64,000 nt of DNA from Larimichthys crocea. Its lineage: Eukaryota; Chordata; Actinopteri; Sciaenidae. The position numbers and the translations under genes were made by a program. Position 1 is the stretch's first letter. The number at the start of each line of letters is the position of its first letter. The stretch is from NCBI RefSeq assembly GCF_000972845.2, contig NC_040018.1:18993868-19057867 (forward strand), in the 5' to 3' direction. Below are positions 10,941-24,379 of the stretch, piece after piece. The notes beneath the pieces were generated by a model. The model had not been told where the DNA came from. It worked only from the letters and a program-made list of their open reading frames with translations, and searched no databases.

Positions 10941-13182
10941 AGGGAGACAGGTACCAGTATTGAACAGAGCAATGCTGAGCTAGCCAATTTGAATTTGTGT
11001 GCAATTATGGTTCACTGGCATAACTGGCAGCTTGATTAAATATCTCTCTAAATAAACATGAGAAGTATACAGCTATACACTGTTATCAGACCTCTCTTCA
11101 CACACCTACCTTACCACCACACCTCTATTACTTTTATTTGTGTAGGTGCATATACGTAGATTTGGGTGTTAAATTCACCCTATCACTTTCAATGCTACAA
11201 TCGCACTGTGTAGCTGTAATGTATGGCCATAACAGCTCACAATCTCTATATTCCTCTATTTCAATCCAGGAACACCAATTCCCCACCACACCTCCTCAAA
11301 TGGCCACTTTACCTCGATGAATTGGGTTCAAGTGCAATCTTGGCTATTGTCAGATGTAGTTTAGGGGCTATTTCTTAATGGTGCACCCATTGCTCTCTGT
11401 CCTGTTTTCTCTCGTCAAATAGCTCTATCCCTTATTCGATAGCACTATGTCCGCCTTCTGGGAAGAGAAATGTTTTCCTCAGGCACTTCAGGGCACCTAC
11501 AAGGATGTTAAGTGCTGTCAAAACAAGCTTGGTTATACAGAAGAAGAGAAAGTAAATCAAAGGTAAAGGCTGAGATTCACAGTATGACATCCTAACAACT
11601 TTGATGGGCTGTAGCACCAATGGATCACTTTCAGCATTTCTGTTTATATCATACAAAAATGTCTTGTTACCAAGGAACAATGCAATAGATTTTGACCCTT
11701 GTCTCATTTTGTGAGCTGCTGCGGAATCCGCATCTCAACGTCACCCAAAAATTGTCCAATTTATCATCTACTGTAGTTTCAAATATAAGAAACAGATAAC
11801 AGTTTGACACAAGACGACCGTGTATTTTTATCTTATTGCCAATATACACTATCAAAAATGGACACATTATCATAGTCAGAATTTGTCTTGAGTTGTTGTG
11901 TTGTTAATTAACAGGACTTGCACCTCATTGAACTGCAGATATTCACAAGAGAACTGTATGTAGATACCAGACTTACCATATATACTTTTAGCATTTACAA
12001 GAAGTAAAGATTGTTGAATTTGCAGAATCATACAACATCAAAATTCTGTCACTGTAGATTTGATGACCACCCTCACTATATGCAGCCACACCTGGAGCCT
12101 CTGACCAACTCCCTTCACTGCAGGGATCTAATTTCTCTCCAGCATCAGCTCCAGATAATGAGCGCCAAGCTGTCAACAGGCCCTGCTGGCAGTGACCCTC
12201 TTAGGATGGCTGTGTGTCTGGCCTGCTCTTCTCACTGATTGACAACTATAGCTGTACAGAAAGCAAGAGAAGCCTAGAGAGATAGTGTGAGAAAGCCGAC
12301 GAAAAGAGGTAGAGGGAGATTGTGAATGTGTATGAGAAAGAGGATGACAGGTGGAGACAGTAAGAAAGACTGAGTCACTTGCAAAGGAAGACTATGTATC
12401 TAAAGAGTGAGGCTAAGCAAGAAAAAAAAACATCCTCAGGGTATAATCTGTAGTTCCAGAAAACAGTTATTCCTGGGTAACCTGAAAACGATTCCAGCAG
12501 AACCTAGAGTAGTTGATTGAGTGAACCTACCACAGCAGAGATGTCTCAAGACACATCGAAGGTGGGGTCAGTCATGCTGGAGAAGGATAGTTGATTGCTG
12601 ATTCTCATTCCTAGGTCCTCAAATACGGACATAACACAACAGGTGGGGATCGTGCTTTGGGTTGGTGGCTCGAAGATAGTTCATTGTTGATTGAAAAAAT
12701 AAGAACCACACTCTGGCACAGTGCCTCTGTTAAATATGGGCCAACATTTTTAACGCAAAATATCAAAAAGCTGAGTGACTCTGACTGAGAGACGACTTTG
12801 GTGTTATCTGGCATCCAATGATGAATAATAATAATAATAAAAGACTTTTGCAGTTTGTGAAAAGCTATGGCATGTTCTTAAATAGTTTTAAAAATGTCAC
12901 TTTTGTGTTTTCCATTTTGTTGTGGGTTTATTCTGTTCTATTAACCAATATGCATTTTTATTTTTGGTTGGCAAAAGTAGATTTTCTGTGTTTTGAAATG
13001 TATTTTTGCCGTAATTTTTCTCAGTTCTGGTTTCTTGATATGACTAAGACATTATTTACTATAAAAGGTTGAATTATTCTATTGTTCAAATGAACAACAA
13101 CAACAAATACAGAGTCATTTACAGAATTAAGCCTTTTTCTGCTGTTACTTAAATTAAACATATGTCAAATTAAGCCACTTAC

Positions 13183-13239
13183 CTGATGGATTCCTTGTTC
13201 TTTGGCTGATTTATATATTCAAGAATCTTAAACAACAGC
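13183..13239 (-). other. Exon-like 57-nt segment with splice-like flanks (candidate only)
   Basis: On the minus strand the segment is preceded by GGTCATTACAG and followed by a consensus donor CAG/GTAAGT. One of three frames is open and reads LLFKILEYINQPKNKESI, amphipathic and protein-like, with phase 1 at both borders (57 nt is a multiple of 3). The polypyrimidine tract is weak and no neighbouring exon was found. The protein is not recognised. A chance occurrence is quite possible. Confidence 0.18.
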
Positions 13240-16200
13240 CTGTAATGACCAGTAAAGACACTCTTGCCTCTTAAAAGAGACTTTATTTCAGCATTTATGG
13301 GGTCATTTCTACCTTTGATACAAAGCTAATATGCGATGCTACTATTCTGCTTGTGTTTATTGCAAAAGAAGATTACCTGATTCACACACGCACACACACT
13401 CAAGATTGAGAACTGCTGTGGCTGAATATGTTATATAACTTCTTAAATATCAAGCATCTCATCAGACTGCAGTTGTGTGAATCCCGATAAAAGCCACTCT
13501 GCCCTTTTTAACCAAAGAAAAGAAGATAGTACACATCCCAAAGCTACAGCTGACTCAACACCGGGTTAGGAGCTATTCCGAGGGGATTTTTTTCTAAGAT
13601 TGTAAAAGGCAAAATATTATCTAAAAAAGAGAAAAGGGGAAAAATATAGCCCAGATGTTAAACCAAAGTACAGTAGGTATCTCTTTTGTCATATTTCTGA
13701 ATGAAGCCATATAAATTCTCTTTTGAAGCCTTCATCTGAAAGGTTATATATATATATATATATATATATATACTATATTATCTATATATCTATATAATAT
13801 TATATATATATTATATATATATATTTATATATATCTATATATATATATATATGCATGCATAGACACACAAACACACACTGTCAATGTTCTCTTTGTAATT
13901 CTCTCTGTATGAAAGGAATGACTTGAGAGGTCAATATGATGCATCTGTGATGGTTTCATCAGTATAGATAGCTTATAACTTAGAAGAGTGTGTTTTCATT
14001 ATTTTAAGTGGTTCGCCTCAGGTTTTTACCTTCAGCACAGCCGACACATTTTCTTTTGTCCCCCTCTGCGTTTTTTAGATGGAGCAGAATCTTCTGATTA
14101 AATAGCTGGCAACCTTCAGCATTTATTGATAGGGACACTTAACCACTATAACTGTGGTCGATGCTAGTGCTGAGCTGATGAACTGATGCAGTGATTGGGT
14201 AAAAAAGGGGTATTTTATCAGATCCATAAGAGACTGAGCCAACTGCAGGTTCCAAAACTACAGTAGCAGGGATTCATTAAGTGACTATCATGCTTCTGGT
14301 ATTGACTAAATATTACATTAAACTAATTTCAATATTTTAGTTATACTGTATATCAATGGGCAGTATTTAAATTACTTGTGACAGGACTTGTGTGTAGTCT
14401 GGCTGTGCAGATATGTTCATATCTGTGTTCAGCTTAGCTCAAACTGCTTTCTAACGTCTTTCCAAACACAACTAGCTGTCTATAATCAGAGCTGGTAAAT
14501 TCACATCAGAGATGGCCACATAGCCATATATAATCTAAATGCAGATTACATTCATTATCAGCCTGCGCACTTTTTTTCTGTTTTTCTTTCTCTTATCATC
14601 ATCTCTCTCTCTCCTTTGTCAAATCTCTGTCCAGCCCTCCAGTCTTTTATTTTCTCTGCTCTCGTCGCTCTCTACCATCCATCCCTGCTTTATAATCACT
14701 TCAACAATGACTGATAATAAGAGAAGAAAAATCACTGATCTAAAACAGACAGCATGAATAATTTACAGATGCTTGTTTGGTTTTTGGCATCTGTTTGTTG
14801 TCGTGTGACAGTGTGTAGCGTTTGTGATTTTTGCTTACCGTCTGGGGGATGGTACTTTTTTCACAGATCAGAAGAAGATGTAATCTCACAGCAGAACTGC
14901 TCAGCAAGTGTTTGTGTGTTTTTTTTATACGTTTGTGTGTTTTCCTATGAGTGCATATGTTTGTCTGAGTAACATCACATAGCTTTGCAGCACTACTGGT
15001 GAGCATGCAAGGTGTCATTATAAGTTATCTCTTTTCAGTGGCAGGGGCAGATACATCCCCTACCGCTGATCTTCCAAAATTACACACAACTTGAAAAAAA
15101 GCTTTGAAGAATGTCAATTGCATATCAAGAATCGTTATCACTTTTAAATAGCATTGGTGAGATGGTTTTCCCGTAGTGCCGACATCCTGGCGACAACGGT
15201 TCTTTGATATTCTGTTGTTCAAGGCCAAATCAGAAATTAGCAGTCATGCCAGATTCCTTTGGCAGAAATGTTGTGGCAAGAGATGAGGGGGGAAACAGAG
15301 CGAGGGTGATAAACCAAAAATGATGGAGGGGAAAGAAAAACAAAAAATAAACAGTAGGAGGGAGTAGTAGGATATGATGGCATTTGATTTGACAGAAAGT
15401 TTGGGAGTAAGAAAAGAAGAAGAGAAAAGAAGAATAACAACAGAGCAAGTATAGTGTGTGCCATTCACCATGAGTGGTACAGCTACAGGTTCAAATTCTT
15501 GTTCTACTTTGTAAATGAATGAGATCATTGTTTTATTTCCTAGCAATGATATGCTAATGTGCAATATACTCAATACTCAATACAATATAACTTCATATCA
15601 AAATAGTGGGACAGTTCACTGATCAGCAACTTCAGTGCTTGAGTGTGTATATGTGTGTGACCAAAATGATACTCGCAGCTACTTTATCATGTGTTTCTCT
15701 TCAGTCAAATGCTTATTTTTATCATGAACAGGGATTATTTCTGAGTTCTCAATTGTTCGTCGGGCATTCCCCATGTTTTGTTGCACTGTTGTAGCCTTGG
15801 TAAACAGGTGTAAATCTAGTATAATGTGACTGGGTTGTGTATTATATTATCCAGCATGAATTATGAGCCAAGATCCTACACAGTCAGCTCAGAGCAAGAG
15901 GCAGATGGATAGGTCAGACCAAAGATTTGAATGTTCGTGCAGGTGGGAGTTGTGTATTGCTCAGCATGCATACTGTTATAAAGAAAGACATGCACAAGCA
16001 GCAAACACACATGTGACTCTCTCACGCACAAGTCGACCACGTGGATTCGCACATAAGAATGATGAAATCGGTTAAGATTGGCTTTGCCCCTTGAAAATCC
16101 AAGTGACACTGACCCGTCTCCATTATTGAGCTTTTCTAATATTGTTGGTCTTACCTCAACCTTATTGAGAGCTCTCAGGTCTTCAGCAAATAAAAGAGAA

Positions 16201-16654
16201 CCTCGACTTCATCCATGTTGTCGTTTTCATTCTCCTCTGCTATAGTCTTGATTATTATTACTCACCACTACAGTCAGTCACTGGAGGGTCATCACAAAAT
16301 GAGCCACACAAAGGTTTAACTGGATATGGACGGGGCGTGATAGGTCAGGTGGATGTTGAAGAGTTGAAGACTGTTGTTTTGGACATGTCTAAAGCACATA
16401 TGCTTTCCTTTTGAAGTTATTAACATTTTAACGTTAATGTACTTCTTGAGCCATTTTAATTGTGTGACTTCAGTAATGGTAATATCTACCTGGTGTTCAG
16501 TAAGATGGTCCAGCATTACATTTTTAGTCCTGCTGCGTTTGTTCTCCTCTAATGCCATCACAAAGTTGATGTATGAAATATCTCAACATCTGTTGGATAG
16601 ATCAATAGAGCAAATGTTTGTCTCAGATGTCCGTTTTCTTCTCAGCACAATCTT
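13240..16654. other. Non-coding, includes a (TA)n microsatellite
   Basis: AT-rich. Besides the TA array at 13744-13860, I see only low-complexity open frames, such as TTC/TTT-rich minus-strand frames at 15230-15573. No element ends recognised. Confidence 0.45.
13744..13860 (+). repeat. (TA)n microsatellite with CA tail
   Basis: Almost pure TA dinucleotides with a few CTATAT interruptions, ending in ATGCATGCATAG and a short CA run up to about 13879. The interruptions suggest an old array. Confidence 0.95.
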
Positions 16655-16890
16655 CAAACCTATTGGCTATCGTCTAACAATGCTTTAGCCACTAGTGGAA
16701 AAGGTCAGTGTTTCAGGGCTTCTGGTGTGGCCAGCGGATATCCAGAAAACTAATAATGGATATCTGAGCCAAGACTTCCTCTGCAGTCCAATTAGCAACT
16801 TGAAATATCTCACTTTTTTCAGCTAATATCAGATCTGAATGTGAATGCAGACGCATGTTTTTAAAAGATAATAAAAAGCTAAATTGATGA
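16655..16890 (+). repeat. Unclassified interspersed repeat, copy 2
   Basis: Matches 4146-4380 in the same orientation, with the shared landmarks TTTCAGGGCTTC, CAGCGGATATCC, ATGGATATC, CTCTGCAGT and ATTAGCAACTTGA. No coding capacity. The copies differ at many sites, so this is an old family. Homology probably continues to about 16910, where both copies read a CTGAG/CTCAG-like stretch followed by AC-rich sequence. Confidence 0.65.
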
Positions 16891-17074
16891 CTCAGACTAC
16901 AAACGGAAACCACAATTCCACGGAAACCACCCTCCGAGGACAAAATCTTACATTCATGTGCAGATTTCTGTTTGTAGAGATTAGATTAAAATCTATTTGT
17001 TTTCAAAGATTTTATTTTATCAGGCGCTACCACCAGAGGAAGATTTTAATTTGCCCAATATTTTGGTTTACAAC

Positions 17075-17275
17075 GAAATGTCTGACATCCCATCAGCTGC
17101 AGCTGAATTTAGTGCTGCAGCCAAATGTTAGCATTGTTGCACAATAAATTAGAATGGTGAACATGATAAACATGATACCTGCTAAACATTACAATGTCAT
17201 TAATGTCTTGTCATTGAGAGCATTGTAGACATTAGCATGCCTAAGTATAGCTTGACAGAACTGCATAGCTGTAGA
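17075..17275 (+). repeat. Teleost-like interspersed repeat fragment
   Basis: The stretch with AGCTGAATTTAGTGCTGCAG, GGTGAACATGATAAACATGA, TACCTGCTAAACAT and GCCTAAGTATAGCTTGACAG resembles a very common repeat I associate with perciform fish genomes. The assignment is from memory. No ends or target duplications could be fixed. Confidence 0.4.
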
Positions 17276-17289
17276 CTGTCCGTCTTGTT

Positions 17290-19585
17290 TACAGTCGCCT
17301 ACTTGCTAATTTTGTGATTATCAAGTCTGTGTTGGCAGTTGGCATAGTCCATCTGAGCTAGGACAATTTTGTTGCTGTTTACATTGTATATCTTCTTCTC
17401 AGAATAGTCAGTCACACATGTTAACATGTTCACCTAATGCAAGGGTCTTAAGAAGTCCAACACATTTTGTGCTTGTACTTATCTGTTGTCTATGCATATT
17501 TCCTACAGGTCATTTCCTGTCAAAGTAAGAGATCTGGAACAGAGAAAGGAAATGGGAAATGTGTTAAACACACTTGAGATTCTCTCGAAAGGAGGAAATA
17601 TGAAAAGAACAGCAGAGCTGTGAATAAAAATAACACTATGAGCAAAGTCATTTTTATTACAGTGACCTGGCATTTACAAGACAACCTTTGTAGAAATTTA
17701 ATTCACCTGTTTTCTGGCCCCTGTTTAATTTTTGAGTCTTTGTCCAAATAACTCAATGACAATGATTTGATTAGAATGGACATTTTATTAACATTTGATT
17801 TTGTGTTTTATTAGCAAAGATTTTGTTTGAACACAAATAAATATGAATGTAATTAAAACTCTTGTTTTGCAAGTCCCTGTGAAGTATCAATATCCACATA
17901 TCCTTTAGTTCCTAAAAAGAACCCAAATTGTTAGAGTTATTGAATAAGTGTTGTGAATATTGATGCGCCTATAAATCAGCATAACATCCATTTTAATTAA
18001 AGGAGTGTGTAAGGAGAAGCTTAATGAGCGAGTGGTTGTTGCTGAGGTTAAGGCCAGGTGGTCTGCACTGTTTGATGGTTACAGATCTGAAATCTAAAAG
18101 AAAATGTGTGGCAGCAGTAAAAGCTGCCAATACAGAGCTGATCCTCAAGAATAAACAGTTTGAACAAATGGAGAGTAGTGTACAAAAAAACCCCAAAGAA
18201 CACACAAAAAAGGAAGCTCAGCATTTTTAAACAATGTTTTGCTTATATGTAGACACATACACACACACAGATCCAGGGTCAAACTGTGTGAAGCAGGCAT
18301 GCTGCCCAGCTAATTAATTTGACACGACAAAAGATCTGTATCTCAATGTCAAAGCCTGCAGGATGCAACAGCACACCTGCCCAGAAATGCTGTTTGTAAA
18401 AGACTTAGGTTAGAATAATGCTGAAAGGAGACAGTATGTGTGTGACATTGTGGGGAAAAAGAAAACCAGCCAGAGAAATGATCAAATTTTGCTTAATATG
18501 TTGTGTTAAATGGGGTGGGTGTGTTTGTGTTTGTGTTTGCGTTTGAAAGTAGACAGTACAGATATGACGGTGATGCACTAAAATTGATCACATGTCATAG
18601 CACAGTTATCTGATTTTGAAAGATGATGACTGCTCGGGCCCTGGGTTAAAGAAATTCATATTTTTGCAATCTAAGCTTTACATGACCTCAGGAGTACTTC
18701 TCAGTGTTAGTAATAAAAAATTGTGAATTTAGCTGTAGGGATGGAGAGCGATTAATAACAGAGACTACAGCAGTGCAGGCAGGCATCATAGAGGCTCAGG
18801 CCTGCCCTCTAACAGTCAACTCACATTATCTCATCGTCTCTGTCTCTGCACTCACTGCTGCTACCTACTGCCACCACTGAAACAAAGAAGGTCAGCACAC
18901 GCACAGGAGGACAGAGCAGAGGAGGAGACAGGAAGAAGATTTAAAATGAGTGAAAGTAAAGAAAAGTGGGAAAGTATGTGTTAGGGTGTAAAAGAGCACT
19001 CTAAATGCTCGGCACTGCTGTGGAGGAATTTAAAGAGATGACTAAAAGGACTTTCTGTGCAATCAAGCATTCAGTCAGACCCAGATTCAAATTAAGACAT
19101 GGCTCAAAATATTTAAATCAGTCATAGAACCGAGTGCATTGTATGATCGGGCCCCTTACTACAGAAAGATTGGACAAAAATGAGACAAAAATCCAAATAC
19201 AGAATTATTCTCCAGTTATAAAGCAAAAAACCCGAACTCATTCATGTAGGGCCGCATTAGGCCAATATTTGTTCCTTCTAAGTAGAAGAAAAGATTCTGG
19301 AGCCATATTAAAAAGAGCAACCCTGTCTGTTAGCATTATAAAGCCCTTCCGTACCAAAAGTTGAAGTTGAGTAACCTTAGCCAACTAGTTCTGAGGTGGG
19401 CTGAGTTTTCACTGAAATACTGACGTAACAAACCCAAGCCAGCATCAGAGCAGTTATACCATCACTCAGAAGGTTAGAACAAACCAAATGAGAACAAAAG
19501 AAAACTAAATACACCACCTATTAGAGTGATATTACATATATGATATTACTTATAACGTAAACTAGACGTATCTGGCCCTACCCAG
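17290..19585. other. Non-coding, possibly repeat-derived at 19080-19400
   Basis: No gene recognised. The interval 19080-19400 contains a 76-residue frame with CRAALGQYLFLLSRRKDSG, which looks like a transposon-associated reading, but I cannot name the family. It lies just upstream of the LINE remnant at 19590-19960 and may belong to the same element. Confidence 0.35.
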
Positions 19586-19589
19586 GCAG

Positions 19590-19960
19590 TACACTGCGGC
19601 TGACTGTCTAACCATAGTAACTCATAAAGACCAGAGAAACACATTGGCAAGGTGCAGACAGAGTGACCACAGTCTGGCAATAGAAAAGTACAGACTCAGG
19701 CAGATCTGGCTGCAGGGAGAGGACAAGCTGTACTATCATTGTGATGAGGGAGCTGCAGAAAAAGAATTGCACCTCCTCACACGATATCGAAGATGGAGAA
19801 ATATTAGTGAGGAATTCTTTCTGAATTCCAAAGTATGACAGGAAAAGAGAAAGTACCCCTCATTCTGTGGAAAAGAAATAATGCAGTGCTTCCTGCAACA
19901 ATGACGACAACCAGTGGGACAAACAACGGATATAGACATTTATGAACATACATTGTCTGT
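19590..19960 (+). pseudogene. LINE reverse transcriptase C-terminal remnant
   Basis: The frame from 19644 contains SDHSLAIEKYRLRQIWLQGE, then YYHCDEGAAEKELHLL and RWRNISEEFF. This matches the layout of the C-terminal region of fish non-LTR retrotransposon polymerases, where a CxxC...H...C knuckle follows an IExGR-like segment. Here the first and last cysteines appear to be lost. After the TGA at 19836 the same frame continues with KRKYPSFCGKEIMQC, resembling the segment that normally follows. No RT core is present. It is a decayed 3' piece of a LINE; clade not determined. Confidence 0.55.
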
Positions 19961-19969
19961 TAATCTGTT

Positions 19970-22940
19970 CTTCACCAAAGCTGTCTTACTGATATGATTA
20001 CTTACTGTATATATCTGTGTGTAATGTCAACACATAATAGATTCAAGTTTCAAAACGGAGCGGTGAATGTTGAGTGACAAGAAATGCCAACACACTCTGC
20101 TTTTATATAATTCAAGCGAGTCGAATGCAGGCTTGGACTGTCAATTCTAAACGGGCAAGGTCACCACCAGCAATGTGGCAAAAATGCATGCTGGAGCCAC
20201 AGCCAGCTTGTTGTTGGAAGAGTCCCAAAATTTCAACAGGCTACCTGTCACCTCCCACCGACCTTCAAGAAAATAATAAAATGAAATGAAATCAAGGGAT
20301 GTATGTCATTATTTGTTAATCATGCCTATGTTGCCCTTTTCATCATTTGATCATCAGTGTTTGCACTGAATACAGACAAATTCCATTTATTGCAATAAAA
20401 CCCTACAAGGCGATTGAGAGTGAACTGACCAAGACAATGGACTGTGATGATATCATCAATGATTTTGCATAAAGCAGAGCAAAAACAAAAAATGTATTGC
20501 ATGAGGTAAGACTAATTTATGAACGCTTATAAAGTCTGCCTGTGTTTTCTATAATGTCATGTGACACGGCTGCTCACTGTCAGGCTTTGTTTTTGTTCAT
20601 GTTAGGGGAGGTTGAGAATTATGTATATTGTAAATGTGCTGTTGGATTTAATTGAGTGCACAGCTGTAAGCTTTGCTGTCGAAATACAGATTCATTTATT
20701 TCTAATTATTCTGATGTTGGCTTTGAGTGTTTCTGTGCGGTAAATCCTGTTGAGGTGTAGGTGAATGTTTATCATGTACTGCTGGTGTTAATTGTGAGTG
20801 AAATTGTGTGTGACAATGGAACTCCAAAGGTGATAATAAATGGGCAATTTTTTAAGGGAGTGAGGAAAGGTAATAATACTTTCAGCTTTCATTGTATGTG
20901 GCAGATGGAATAAAACTACTGGGGATTAGCAAGTGGGCCACAATGAACAAAAGGTAATGAAAGATCTTAATTGGCCATAATCCCTGCATATATATAGTGA
21001 TAACTTTTAGTTGATTTTTTTGTTGTTGCTTTTATTACCTGTGGAACCTTTTTTGTTAATATTTCAAACATTTTGTCTTGTAAAATATATATATTTTTAA
21101 GGTTCAAGCAGGTATGAGCGCAGAGGGACAGCTGACATTAGTCTCCGAATCACCTGACAGGACATCACAGATGTCTGTTATAGCCTGGCAGCATACGCTC
21201 ACGAGCAGCTCCGTTTCCTCAGTAGTAAATCGTTGACTTCTCCAATGTGACAAATCCACCATTTAAATTGTAGCACACCAGGTGCAGGTGCACCTGGCTT
21301 TTACGGGGAATGGGAGATGACACTGGAATTGGTTTAATTCATGTTACACCCAAAGCACATCTATGATTAATTAATACAACCCCTTTGCATTGCGCTTTGC
21401 CCCTTACTCACTAGAAAAAGTGAGTTGGACACACCTAAAATGCATCTGCATCATTTAAATGGGGCCCTAAATGTTCAAGGAGCTCCATGTGTCGGTATGT
21501 GTTCTTCTCAGGGTATATGTGTGCCTGCGTGTGAATTATAGCCCTACAGTGTTGTGTGTTCATTGTGCTCTAAATGGTAATGCAGCAGAGTCTATCTACA
21601 TTGAGTAAACGCACAGGGAGTTTCCCTCTACCAGCCTGCCAGCTCCTCTCAGCCAGCCCCAATGGGTTATCAAAGCAGACACTTGGCAACCTACTTTCCG
21701 AAGCAAAGCATCTGCCCATTCAGAAGCAATGGGGCTAATGTCAGCCTCTATCATTCTTACGTTCAAAATGACCTTGGCATCAGCATATACAGCAATAACT
21801 GATGCAAGGGTTTTAAGCGCAAGAGGGAGAAAATATAACTGCAAATCAATTCAAGTTTCAACATAGGTCCTTCTGACAGCCATTACTGAAACAAAGTCAC
21901 CTTCAGAGCAGAGCAGAGGTGGCCATTACTTCTTTAAAAGGTGGGTTATTGATATTCTGTTCAGTTTGGACATGCTTGCTTGCATTGCAAGTTTTGAAAT
22001 TGGGCTTCCAATTGAAAAATGCACAGACACAAAGATACTCGAGAGACACGTTAAAACATCCAGGGTTTGTTTAACCTTATGTCTCTCTGTCTCACTCTCT
22101 CAGAAGACACTTGAAGGAGAGTGGAAATCATGACTCAGCTGCAAAAACACAGGTAAAGCCAGCAGGAATATAAATTCCCCTACTCTAATGATGAATTCAC
22201 CACAATAGTTAAGGACAGATATATCCCAAACTAAACTATAATTCTGCCCCTAGAGAAAAGAATTGTTCATAATGAACTAATGTTCCCTCCTTTTCTCCAG
22301 TGTCTTACAGTAGTCACCAACTGGAACGCCGGACTGTCTAAACAAATTCAGCACAGACCCACTTAGTGAACACCAGGGAACGAAAATTTTAGAGAATGTG
22401 GTTTTTAGTGTAGGGTTAGATAAGATTGTACTTACAACATGTCTTTATAGTAAATATAATGCTAGAGCCAGCAACCTGTAAGCTTAGTTTATCATAGCAC
22501 AAAGACTGGAAACACACTTACACTATGCATTGGTTCATTGCTGAGGGCATTTATATCTTATACCTATATTGACTAATTCTGGATTCACAGAAATCAAATA
22601 TAAACCAATGCAACTGTGCATGCATGCATGTGCGTGTGTTGGAGTGAGTTTACAAGCAACATTTCCAGTCTGACAATGGCTTAGCAGCTTGTCTTGTTTT
22701 TGGCTTAGCCCCTTTGTCTCTCCCTGCTCTCTGAGAGCTGTGTCTAGTATTTTCAGCTCCTGACAGCCAGAAGTACACCACCTGTATCTTCTCACCTCTA
22801 CACCACTGCTTTTCAGTGGGATTTTAACTACTTTGCTTTTGGCAGTTTTCTACGGAAGCCTGGAAAAAAATCAGTGGCAGTGTAGTTTTGTTATCTTGCA
22901 AAGTTTTGCAAGATCTTACAAAGTTTGTAGCTGAGGCTGC
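19970..22940. other. Non-coding, nothing recognised
   Basis: AT-rich. A TATA-rich spot lies near 20990 and 21085. No gene, transposon end or RNA gene recognised. Confidence 0.45.
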
Positions 22941-22950
22941 TACTTACTTG

Positions 22951-22988
22951 CAGCGGCAGTTGCCGGTGTCTGAGGGTAACTGCCGCTG
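22951..22988. repeat. 11-bp perfect inverted repeat
   Basis: Arms CAGCGGCAGTT (22951-22961) and AACTGCCGCTG (22978-22988) are exact complements with a 16-nt spacer. The GC-rich arms stand out from the AT-rich surroundings and could form a hairpin. No function known. Confidence 0.85.
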
Positions 22989-22999
22989 TTATGGGTATC

Positions 23000-24228
23000 T
23001 GTTGTAGTTATGTTATTGTCTGTTATTCTGTCTATTATAGTGTGAATCGTGGGTCTTTAACCTGGTTATAGTAAATAACACACACAGAGGTGAGGCTGTA
23101 ACTTGTGTGCTCTTTAGTGGCCGCTCAACTTTACAACAACACCGGAGTAATCAATCACCGCACACCTCGAGTGCCACAGTCTAATAGTCAAGTATTATTA
23201 TTATTAAGTATTATTAAGTGATGATTAAATCTGTATAGTACTAGTATATTTCAGAGTTGACACAAGCAAAATTAACTTGTAGCCAGCAGCAGTAAAACAT
23301 AAGATAGAATCACAAGGAGCAAGCAGCACAACCAGTCCCAATTTCTGGTGATTTGTTTTCAGTCAACCCAGGTTCATCTCACAAGTCAATATTTCTCCTC
23401 CTGCACACAAAAATAGCAATTTCCACCTTTCACACATTGCCTGCACAATGAATGTGGGCGAAAATAAATTCTCCATGATGATTTTGTTCAACATTGGTGA
23501 ACTTTAGCATATACACTTAACCACTGCTGCACACTGTCTGAACAGTGCAGATCTTTGAGGGACTGGAGACAGCAGGAGAGTCTAGAACGGTGGACACAAT
23601 TATTTAGCTGCATTGCACCAACTGTATGTGGTCACTACATGCCCCGCGTTTAGCACCACCTGTTTTGAACTGGCCCATAAATTCTTCGTCCAGTTGCATG
23701 GAATATAGCATGATTAAAAGGTATATGTCTTCAACACTTTTGGCAGCTTAAACAACTTTTGGCAGCAGCTTTGGCTGCTTGGCGAGTAATGACAGAAATG
23801 CCTGGAGCTCACTTGGCTGTCAGGTGAATTGTTTTCAGCTTTTGATATATGATCAAGTTTGTTCCAAAACAAACAAGACTTAACATCCTTACACAAATCT
23901 GTCACATATTATGATCTTATATCTTTGCACAGCAGAATTGACACGTCCTGTCTTTTTTTTTGAAGAAGAAGAAGAAGAATTATGGTTAGTCTTCAAATGA
24001 TCTGGATGAAATAGTAGGATGGGTGGGTATGCATATAAGATGAGGCAGTGACAGAGTTGTAGTGACCTGTGACTAACATTAACATTTTAGCCATACTTAT
24101 TATCTCTTTTGATGGTTTACTAAACACCATAGGCCAAAAGCCTAGTAAACATTCTGGAGCTGCAGAGGAAGTTGTTGTTATTTATGAATTTCTGACCAAA
24201 GTGATGAAGTTAAACAATCCATGCATCT
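23000..24228. other. Non-coding, nothing recognised
   Basis: Contains a short (ATT) run near 23195 and (GAA)5 near 23965. No gene or element ends recognised. Confidence 0.45.
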
Positions 24229-24229
24229 G

Positions 24230-24370
24230 TTTTCAATAACCACTTTTCCTTATCATGGTTGCGTGGTTCTGGAGCCGATGCATGCTGACACTGGGAAAGA
24301 GGCGAGGTACACCCTGGACAAGTCACAAGTTCATCACAGAGCTCACACATAGAGACTAATAATCAGACAA
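24230..24370 (+). repeat. Teleost-like interspersed repeat fragment (ACCCTGGACAAGT type)
   Basis: CACTTTTCCTTATCATGGTT, then GGTTCTGGAGCCGATGCATG, GGTACACCCTGGACAAGTCA and ACACATAGAGACTAATAATC follow in order. This matches the gist of a highly abundant fish repeat I recognise from memory and associate with LINE 3' regions. No coding part remains. Confidence 0.5.
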
Positions 24371-24379
24371 ATATTTATC

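Larger units (their letters stand above)
10212..13182. other. Non-coding, with two short tandem repeats
   Basis: Apart from the two small tandem repeats listed separately (10460-10507 and 10909-10940), I see no genes. A 119-residue open frame at 10345-10704 is built partly from the first tandem repeat and has no domain. An (ATA)n run lies at about 12824-12842. Confidence 0.45.

Noticed and set aside
13744..13860. TATA-box promoter
   Set aside because: TATATA here is simply a (TA)n microsatellite with no accompanying exon.
15230..15573. Overlapping minus-strand frames rich in Phe, Ser and Leu
   Set aside because: Arise from a GA-rich plus strand; three overlapping frames open at once indicate low complexity, not coding.
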